From Flavobacteriaceae bacterium (GTDB lineage Bacteria; Bacteroidota; Bacteroidia; Flavobacteriales; Flavobacteriaceae), in NCBI GenBank assembly GCA_002693605.1, contig NZQO01000157.1:1-30006 (forward strand): DNA of 30,006 bases, in the 5' to 3' direction. Positions 24,293 through 30,006 of the stretch are shown here, piece after piece. Under the pieces are notes generated by a model. The model saw only the letters and a list, made by a program, of their open reading frames with translations, did not search any database and had not been told where the DNA came from. The position numbers and the translations under genes are program-made. The stretch's first letter is position 1. Each line of letters opens with the position of its first letter.

Positions 24293-25951
24293 CTAGGCCT
24301 CTTGGTTATGCTGAGGGCTAGGATGCGCACACATAGAGGGCAATTTAGTGAGCCCAATATTTCGCCTAAAAGGTAGACCCCGCAAGCGAGTAAGGTCTTT
24401 TAAGTGATACTTAAATAAGCAATGTTGGCCGCAGGTTAATCCGCTCGGTCTTCGACGTATCAATTTTGTTTTGTTGTTTTTTTTTCTTCTTCTGAGAATG
24501 AAACTAACGCTAATGAACCCTAGTAAACACAGTAAAATAAAAGTATCGCCAATTGCCGAATAAACAGTCCTAACCCCTTTTGTGGGGAGGTGGGTAATAA
24601 GTACTTTATCATCATCGGTAAAATGGCTCATTTTACTAACAACCTTTCCGGTGTAATCTGTGCCAATTGATATTCCCAGACTTGTTTGACGGATAAAATT
24701 AAAGCCTTGCTCGATTGCCCTAAATTTTGACATATCGGAATGTAGCCTTGCGACTTCTTCCCAATCGTTACTAGGGGATAATAGAATGTCAGAACCGCTT
24801 GCCCCGGTCATATACCCTGGAAAATCGAGGTCAAAGCATATCACTGCGGCAATAGTCCCAAAATCAGTTGCTGTTTTTTGGATTCCGGTAGCTTTATTAT
24901 TGCTAATGGGTTCTTCGGCACCAGGAACAGAGATACCCTTCCAATAATCAATAACCTTTTTTCCTTGGTTATTGAAGAGCACAAACTTATTTTCAAGATA
25001 CTTACTGTTGGTAGGGTCAATTACGGCCACCCCTACGCCCAAATAGATATTGTGTGCTACCGCCACCTCCCTTGCATTTTCGTAAAGCTCCAGTTCGTCT
25101 TCTTTCAAGATAACGGCATTGCCTTCTGCCCAAAAAACCAGTTCCGCGCCAGCTTGGGCTTGTTTGACACTTCTGTTGAATAAATCCTGATTTAATTTCG
25201 TTGTATTTCTTCTGGTTTCAATTTTAACCTCTTGTTCGGTTTCTTTGTTATTTATTCCTTCAATATCTATCCCGGTTTTAAGGCTGTCTAGGGCAGAAAT
25301 AGAGGCTATTCGAACCGTCTCGGGGTGCGATGCTTGAAATAGTACGCGATATATCCCAAACGATAACGTAAGGCCCAGAACAAGCCCGTAAGCGAGTAGC
25401 GCCTTTTTTATGTTTTTCCTATTGTTGCGTTGCTCATAAATCCAATTGGCAACCGATGCGAACCAGGCAATCAAGAACGTAATATACCCCAAGCCAAAAA
25501 TAGATATGGATTGTAATAATAGAAGTTGCGATTGCTGGGTGTACGCAAAATGCCCAAACGTACCGAACTGATTGAGTTGGTGATACCCATATTCAAGTAA
25601 CACTACCGAACACGGAAAGATCAAGGTGCTTAGAAAGGAGGCACGCGCATTTCGGAAAAAGGAGTCGATTAGGTAGGGTACGGATGAAAACAATGCAAAA
25701 ATCAAGGTTACGATTATTGGAATTTCGATAGGTAAAAAGGGGACAAAATCGAAACCAATATAGTAGCCTATGCCAATGGCCACATACGCTACTAAAAACC
25801 CTTGCCACCTTCTTAAGCTTCGAACGGCAAACAGTAGCATTGCCATAAAAACCCAGATGGCAAAAAAGACAACGTACTGTCCGTTGGAAAATACAGCGGC
25901 CAGTAATAGGAGTACTACGAATAGAATTTTCTTGATAATGCTAGAGATCAT
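24293..25951 (-). CDS. Lnt-like membrane protein with nitrilase domain
   Basis: A 552-residue protein built like apolipoprotein N-acyltransferase. Multiple membrane helices (about 6-210) are followed by a carbon-nitrogen hydrolase domain (about 213-455) and a last helix (about 462-484). The triad is Glu 276 (FWAEGN), Lys 338 (YWKGIS, before VPGAEEP) and Cys 372 (ICFDLDFP); Lnt itself has ICYE at this place, so Cys-Phe-Asp is a divergence. The membrane part is shorter than in many Lnt proteins, so it may be a paralogue rather than the housekeeping enzyme. The final 65 residues are Arg/Cys/His-rich and do not look like a normal tail; the gene may read through a lost stop. The Crp/Fnr gene is upstream. 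Confidence 0.8.
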   Translation of the reverse strand: MISSIIKKILFVVLLLLAAVFSNGQYVVFFAIWVFMAMLLFAVRSLRRWQGFLVAYVAIGIGYYIGFDFVPFLPIEIPIIVTLIFALFSSVPYLIDSFFRNARASFLSTLIFPCSVVLLEYGYHQLNQFGTFGHFAYTQQSQLLLLQSISIFGLGYITFLIAWFASVANWIYEQRNNRKNIKKALLAYGLVLGLTLSFGIYRVLFQASHPETVRIASISALDSLKTGIDIEGINNKETEQEVKIETRRNTTKLNQDLFNRSVKQAQAGAELVFWAEGNAVILKEDELELYENAREVAVAHNIYLGVGVAVIDPTNSKYLENKFVLFNNQGKKVIDYWKGISVPGAEEPISNNKATGIQKTATDFGTIAAVICFDLDFPGYMTGASGSDILLSPSNDWEEVARLHSDMSKFRAIEQGFNFIRQTSLGISIGTDYTGKVVSKMSHFTDDDKVLITHLPTKGVRTVYSAIGDTFILLCLLGFISVSFILRRRKKNNKTKLIRRRPSGLTCGQHCLFKYHLKDLTRLRGLPFRRNIGLTKLPSMCAHPSPQHNQEA

Positions 25952-26026
25952 TTTTACTGTTTTAATAGTAGATACAGCAAAGATGAAATAATAACTCGTT
26001 TTTTACCTGACACCTATGTGACAAAA

Positions 26027-26626
26027 TTAATTTTTGGCCAGCTTGCTTCTAATTCTGCTTAGAGATTGTCGCTCAATACCTAAATATGATGCTAAATGGG
26101 TTAAACTAATGCGATTAGTCAATGCTTGGTTTTTGGCAATAAAGTTCAAGTATCTTTCTTCGGCACTAGCAAACAAAAGGCTTTCCACTCGATCTGTTTC
26201 TCTCGTCAAAACCCTTTCGGCAACTAATCGCCCATACATTTCGTTGCCCTTATGTTTGTGGTAAGCTTCCTGTAATTTGGCGTAGGACATACTTACTATA
26301 ACCGTGGGTTCAAGGCACTGTATATGGTATTTGGAAGGTTTCTGCCTTACAAAGGAAGGATAATCGGTGGCATAGCCACGTTCAGGGATAAACCCCGTAA
26401 TTATTTCACTGCCTTTTTCGTTAACGTAATACTTTCTCAAGAGCCCTTGGCATACAAAACCGATATTCGTTTGTATTTCGCCACAGGTATAGACAAATTC
26501 CTTCTTTTTATACTTTTCGAGGGTGATAAACGACCGCGTGAAATTTTTCGCTTCAAGGCTCAACAGCGGAAATTGTTCAATGAATAAATTGAAATAGCGT
26601 TCTTTTTCGTGATCCTTTCCCGTCAT
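26027..26626 (-). CDS. Crp/Fnr family transcriptional regulator
   Basis: A 199-residue regulator with an N-terminal cyclic-nucleotide-binding-like barrel (about 10-125, strands such as KKEFVYTCGE and GFVCQGLLRKYYV) and a C-terminal winged helix-turn-helix (about 150-199, SLTHLASYLGIERQSLSRIR). The Arg of the classic R-A-A phosphate-binding cassette is not seen, so cAMP is not the likely ligand. It lacks the cysteine cluster of Fnr. Its gene is 75 bp upstream of the Lnt-like gene and oriented the same way, so it may share a promoter with it or regulate it. This flavobacterial type is common and mostly uncharacterised. Confidence 0.9.
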   Translation of the reverse strand: MTGKDHEKERYFNLFIEQFPLLSLEAKNFTRSFITLEKYKKKEFVYTCGEIQTNIGFVCQGLLRKYYVNEKGSEIITGFIPERGYATDYPSFVRQKPSKYHIQCLEPTVIVSMSYAKLQEAYHKHKGNEMYGRLVAERVLTRETDRVESLLFASAEERYLNFIAKNQALTNRISLTHLASYLGIERQSLSRIRSKLAKN

Positions 26627-26771
26627 TCTTGGTTTTCGTTCGGATGTTTTTTACTCGTTTGCAACGGTCTGGTGTTACTGTCAGTTACGGATTGAAAGGT
26701 ACTATTTTTCGGGTAAGCACCGATGTTCGCAATTGTGGGTGGATTTTGGACGTAGCCGCTTTCGTAATTTT

Positions 26772-27533
26772 TTAGTTATTATTTTTCAAATAGGTGGTAA
26801 TTGATTCAATTAGCTCTTCTGCTTTTAGGATTGCATCTCTTGACAAATTAATTTCACCGTTTGCCCGAAATTTTCTTCCAATTAATGCATTTTCGAATGC
26901 TGGTTTTCCTCGTAAAATATCAGTGTTATCCAATGCTAAGCTCCGCTCGTTGGAATATGCGTTCGACGAGGGGAAAAAAGTTCCAAATTCCATTTCAGTG
27001 TATATGAAACTTTCGATGTGTTTTTTAACGAATTGATTGTTTTCATTTGTAATATTTGAAAATCTATCGAGAACTGCGTAATATTTGAAAATAGATTCTG
27101 CCAGTTCTTGATTGTTAATCCATTGAAAGTGCGAACTAGACTCCATAGATTTATAGGCAGTTTTACTGGGTAGAAACGTTTTTTCGGAAGCGATATCCTT
27201 AATCTCATTGGCAAAATTAGATAATGCTACGTTCTCATAGTCGGGTAATGAGATGATTCGAAAACTAAATTCTATTGCCTCCTGCACATCCCTATTGTAT
27301 TCAATCTGTTTGTTCAGGTTTTCTATATCTTCGTTCAGGTTTAAAATCAACGAGTTTAGGGAGGCAGTAAGCAGGGCCTGCTCCTTGTTAAATTCGTTCC
27401 AATTATTAATTTGCAGGGCAATCAAGATTCCAATAACTACCAGGAAAATCTCTCCAAGTGCATACTTTACGTACTTTCCGGTTTTATTTACACCCATAAG
27501 GCTAAACCGTATCTTCCGAAAGAATTTTATCAT
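26772..27533 (-). CDS. DUF6090 family membrane-anchored protein
   Basis: A 253-residue protein from the ATG at 27533, fixed by the conserved MIKFFRKIR; an in-frame ATG ten codons upstream at 27563 is unlikely. It has the anchor YVKYALGEIFLVVIGILIAL and QINNWNE. The second motif is MESSSHFQWINNQELAESI, the weakest of the set. The ectodomain ends in EELIESITTYLKNNN. More AT-rich than the operon copies. Together with the next copy and a GIY-YIG gene it forms a row of same-strand genes separated by spacers of about 200 bp. Function unknown. Confidence 0.88.
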   Translation of the reverse strand: MIKFFRKIRFSLMGVNKTGKYVKYALGEIFLVVIGILIALQINNWNEFNKEQALLTASLNSLILNLNEDIENLNKQIEYNRDVQEAIEFSFRIISLPDYENVALSNFANEIKDIASEKTFLPSKTAYKSMESSSHFQWINNQELAESIFKYYAVLDRFSNITNENNQFVKKHIESFIYTEMEFGTFFPSSNAYSNERSLALDNTDILRGKPAFENALIGRKFRANGEINLSRDAILKAEELIESITTYLKNNN

Positions 27534-27746
27534 TGGGTAACGTTCCGTTATAACGAGGCACAATGTGTTTGTGTATCACTGCGTTGCGTTGTTCAAGTAA
27601 CTAATTTAGCAAATACAAACCAAACCGACCTTCCGTCAGGCACGTAAAAAATCCGCGCCGCACGACCACGCCTTGCGACCCGGTGCTCGCATTACTTGGA
27701 AGTAGGCGAGAACAAGCAATTACTTATTGTAATTATTTTGCATTCG
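27534..27746. other. Cassette-like spacer between two DUF6090 genes
   Basis: A gene-free stretch much more GC-rich in its centre than the neighbouring genes. AATTAC / GTAATT and CAAGTAAT / GTTACTTG are short inverted matches. The order and length resemble the 28587-28713 spacer, but the two are not clearly homologous. I see no promoter-like octamer in it. Confidence 0.4.
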
Positions 27747-28490
27747 TTATTTGTTGAGTTCGTGGTTTATTGATTCAGCAATTTCGGTTATATCAGCTTG
27801 TAGGTTCCTCAAACTGGCAGAGACGTTTTCCTCATTCATTTTTTTGTAGAACATAGCTATCTCAATTGACCATATTACCATATCCAAATTTTCCTGAATC
27901 CCCAATTCGTCACGCAGTAATGGTTGATTTTTGATTCTGTTCTGAAAATGGGGTTGAGATCCATAGATTCCTGCATTTTCAATTCTATCAAAATAGTGGG
28001 TGTTCCATTGGTTATTAGATTCCACGAGATAGTCTTGATTCCGTTTCAGTTCGGTTAGTTTTTTCCGTAATTCGGAAGGAATTAGTTTGATATCGCCGGT
28101 GTTTTCCAACGATGTAATGGTACTGTTTTCGAACCGGATGGTAGTGGTTATAAAATCCAGTTTATTTTGATTATCCAAAACATCATTCATGGTAAGGTTT
28201 GGTGTTTTATAAGTAGTTATATAATCGTCGTAAAGGGATATACCGTAATTTAATTCTTCCAGTTTCTGGTGAATGTGAATCGAATCTGTTTTTAAATCCT
28301 GGAGTAGGTTTAAATAGTTGGTTCTTTTAATAGCTTCAACTTTTCTGTTTTCATTCCAGTTGTTAATTTGCAGAGCGATTAAAATACCAATAACAACCAG
28401 TACGATTTCTCCAATTGCATAGAGCAGATATTTGCTGAACTTGTTCTCGGTCAGCATTCTTTGTCTAATTTTTCTGAAGAATTTTATCAT
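27747..28490 (-). CDS. DUF6090 family membrane-anchored protein
   Basis: A 247-residue copy starting MIKFFRKIRQRMLTENKFSK, with the standard anchor and QINNWNE. The second motif is a strong match, LENTGDIKLIPSELRKKL. The ectodomain has the closest layout to the 9732-10472 copy, including LQDLKTDSIH, a YDDYITTYKTPNL region where the other has YENYKTLFEKPNL, and QNRIKNQPLL where the other has FGRLRNQPKL. The two are thus sister copies despite being 18 kb apart. A TATCTTTA box lies 16 bp upstream. Function unknown. Confidence 0.9.
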   Translation of the reverse strand: MIKFFRKIRQRMLTENKFSKYLLYAIGEIVLVVIGILIALQINNWNENRKVEAIKRTNYLNLLQDLKTDSIHIHQKLEELNYGISLYDDYITTYKTPNLTMNDVLDNQNKLDFITTTIRFENSTITSLENTGDIKLIPSELRKKLTELKRNQDYLVESNNQWNTHYFDRIENAGIYGSQPHFQNRIKNQPLLRDELGIQENLDMVIWSIEIAMFYKKMNEENVSASLRNLQADITEIAESINHELNK

Positions 28491-28506
28491 TCGAGCTTGC
28501 TTTCTC

Positions 28507-28514
28507 TAAAGATA
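28507..28514 (-). promoter_or_regulatory. Candidate -7 promoter element for the DUF6090 gene at 27747-28490
   Basis: Minus-strand TATCTTTA, 16 bp upstream of the ATG. The same octamer and short distance occur before the DUF6090 gene at 5671-6450. Confidence 0.45.
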
Positions 28515-28586
28515 TGGTATTTAATTAATTGGAGTTCTTAAATAATGAAACACAATATGTTGACTGTGGATCGTTGCGGGTGCAAG

Positions 28587-28713
28587 CACTACTATGGGCA
28601 ACTATAAACCGAATTGAGACGAGCGCAGCGAACTGTGCGTAGCAAAAAGCCGCGAGGATATTCGTAAGTAGACTATAACTAGCTATGAGCTATACACGGT
28701 GTTGCCTGTAGTG
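28587..28713. repeat. Inverted-repeat element, attC-like candidate
   Basis: Outer arms CACTACTATGGGCAAC (28587-28602) and GTTGCCTGTAGTG (28701-28713) are inverted copies with a three-base insertion and one or two mismatches. They enclose about 98 bp, with TATA just inside the left arm and, six bases further in, the right arm. The middle has many short GC-rich palindromes. The element begins three bases after the GIY-YIG stop. It resembles a folded recombination site such as an integron attC, but no integrase is visible. Confidence 0.5.
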
Positions 28714-28715
28714 TT

Positions 28716-29486
28716 TTAATTTTTAGTCAAAATTTTAATCAGTTTAGATTTTTTCAGTGGTTTTAATTCAAAACTTAAATTGTCGTATGCCTTAAATTCT
28801 ACATTATAGAAAGGATTTTCTTTTAGTACGTAATATGGTTCGTAAACGTGCATGTCCGCAATAGTCTCCGTCAATGCGACTTTAATGTAACCCCTTATTT
28901 GCCTTTCTCTGATTGAAGTTAAAACTCTGTCTCCAATACTTGTGCTTTTACCTATGTACATTAATGCCTTACTTTCATCATACAAGAAATATAGTCCAAA
29001 TTTCCCAATATGGTTTTCAATAAATTCTTTAAACTCTGTTGACGGGATGAATTCCTGTTCATTGAGATAATTAAATTTATTTCTATCCTTTACAAATTGT
29101 TTGAGCCTGTAATGAGGTTTTAAAAAATCGCTGTCGAAATAATTAAACAGGTTGAAATCTTCTTTGATTGACTCTTTTTTTATTTGTTCGCAAACAATTT
29201 TTGCTTGGTCGAAGATTTCGCTTACTTCGATAAAAATATCGAAAAAAACGTTCATTTTTTGACCTTCATCACAGTAGTAAAGCTGTTTTAACTCTGTAAT
29301 GAAATGGTCGGTAATTCTTGATGCTCCAATTGCAAATAATTCCATCTCGTATTTAGATTGGAATTCGTAAAACTCTATGAGTTTAGAGGGAATTTTAGTT
29401 TGCTCGAATTCGTATTTGTCGTAACCGCAGGATTCTGCAATTTTCCTGACGTAATTTTTAAAATGTGTTGCATTTTCAAATCTCAT
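28716..29486 (-). CDS. Protein with C-terminal GIY-YIG nuclease-like domain
   Basis: A 256-residue protein. The C-terminal third (about 161-245) has GIY-YIG features: FGLYFLYD for the first motif, ALMYIGKS for the second, an Arg in IGDRVLTSIRER a helix later, and an acidic residue in YEPYYVLKENPFYN that could be the metal-binding Glu. The N-terminal 150 residues are helical and unrelated to UvrC or SLX1; I do not recognise them. GIY-YIG domains cut DNA and occur in repair, homing and restriction proteins. There is no T9SS or signal sequence, so it is cytoplasmic. It lies 31 bp after the ankyrin-like gene and is probably co-transcribed with it. Confidence 0.8.
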   Translation of the reverse strand: MRFENATHFKNYVRKIAESCGYDKYEFEQTKIPSKLIEFYEFQSKYEMELFAIGASRITDHFITELKQLYYCDEGQKMNVFFDIFIEVSEIFDQAKIVCEQIKKESIKEDFNLFNYFDSDFLKPHYRLKQFVKDRNKFNYLNEQEFIPSTEFKEFIENHIGKFGLYFLYDESKALMYIGKSTSIGDRVLTSIRERQIRGYIKVALTETIADMHVYEPYYVLKENPFYNVEFKAYDNLSFELKPLKKSKLIKILTKN

Positions 29487-29517
29487 AGTAGATGTAACTT
29501 CCTAGAATTAGGCTTTT

Positions 29518-30006
29518 TTACTTTTTCAAATCTTCGTAAGTCTTTCCGCCAGAGTTTTTTATGTGGTCAAGAAGTTTATCGGTATTTATTAGGTCAAATA
29601 AATATTCAGATTGCTCGTGCAGATATAAATATTCCATTTTGCTTATAGTAATCTCTCCATTCTCAACCTCTGTATGATGACCTTCTATTTTTTTGTCGGG
29701 AACGTCATAATTGTAATCTGTTGTCAAAAGGTCATTAAGTTTGATTTGAGCAAAGTCCACACAGGTTTGATATTGACCATACAACAGATGTTTTTTCTCA
29801 AACTCCAAACTTTCCCCTTCCTCAAACGCCAAAGTGTCTCCGATGAAGTTTATGTCCGCACCTTTTTTAAGGAAGTATTCAAATAGTTGTTTGGAAGGTG
29901 CTCGTAAAATTACTAAAGATAGAAAAGTCGGTGCCCAATGTTCAATGTTGAAATTTAAGTTCAGTTTTGAGCCAATAATTAAGTCAAATGCTTTTTTAAA
30001 TTTTGA
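29518..30006 (-). CDS. Ankyrin-like protein, C-terminal part (partial)
   Basis: The minus-strand frame stays open from the window edge to TAA/TAG-type termination at 29518 (163 codons including stop), further than the internal ATG at 29832 suggests. Residues near the start read FLSLVILRAPSKQLFEYFLK, then KGADINFIGDTLAF, an ankyrin-repeat helix pair and the G-A-D-I-N turn. The rest (LEFEKKHLLYGQYQTCVDF and onward) is a charged helical tail ending in KTYEDLKK. The N-terminal part is outside the window. Ankyrin repeats mediate protein binding; the partner may be the downstream GIY-YIG protein, but that is inference. Confidence 0.7.
   Translation of the reverse strand, partial: SKFKKAFDLIIGSKLNLNFNIEHWAPTFLSLVILRAPSKQLFEYFLKKGADINFIGDTLAFEEGESLEFEKKHLLYGQYQTCVDFAQIKLNDLLTTDYNYDVPDKKIEGHHTEVENGEITISKMEYLYLHEQSEYLFDLINTDKLLDHIKNSGGKTYEDLKK

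Noticed and set aside
27534..28713. The two spacers as a proven integron array
   Set aside because: No IntI-type integrase is in the window and the spacer at 27534-27746 has no convincing pair of recombination arms; kept only as a candidate.

Overview
The window looks like a chromosomal segment of a marine-type Flavobacteriaceae (Bacteroidetes). The evidence is type A T9SS sorting domains on secreted proteins, start regions preceded by the Bacteroidetes -7 motif TAnnTTTG (here often TATCTTTA), many lipobox lipoproteins, and families typical of flavobacteria (DUF6090, fasciclin, serine hydrolases, propeller proteins). Nothing marks it as phage or plasmid, and I see no rRNA, tRNA, CRISPR array or transposase.

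Layout. 1-4.5 kb is mostly plus-strand housekeeping: the end of a VWA protein, its partner MoxR/ChlI-like AAA+ ATPase, a small heat-shock protein and a fasciclin lipoprotein, with a TSUP permease and a LysM protein on the minus strand. From 4.6 kb to the end every gene is on the minus strand. 4.6-9 kb holds a T9SS-sorted protein with an internal duplication, a DUF6090 protein, a small membrane protein, a DUF2200 protein and a beta-lactamase-fold serine hydrolase. 9.1-12.7 kb is an operon of four DUF6090 paralogues plus one divergent relative, two of the junctions being ATGA overlaps. 13-20.5 kb is an accessory region rich in decay: a truncated esterase joined to the 3' end of a lost membrane-protein gene, an AraC remnant abutting a DUF6090 gene, two degraded DUF6090 fragments and a frameshifted propeller lipoprotein. 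Among these lie an intact serine hydrolase, two DUF998 membrane proteins and a vanadium-haloperoxidase-type lipoprotein. 20.5-26.6 kb carries a PETase/cutinase-like polyester-hydrolase homologue with a T9SS tag, small secreted or membrane proteins, an Lnt-like nitrilase-fold membrane protein and a Crp/Fnr regulator. 26.8-30 kb has two more DUF6090 genes separated by cassette-like spacers, then a GIY-YIG protein and a partial ankyrin-like protein.

The two strongest points are (i) the DUF6090 expansion: eight intact members, one divergent relative and two remnants, all with the same membrane anchor and very different extracytoplasmic helical domains; and (ii) the T9SS-secreted PETase-like enzyme. 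I infer that DUF6090 genes here are exchanged and lost at a high rate. What they do is unknown; I found no sequence evidence for a specific biochemical role.
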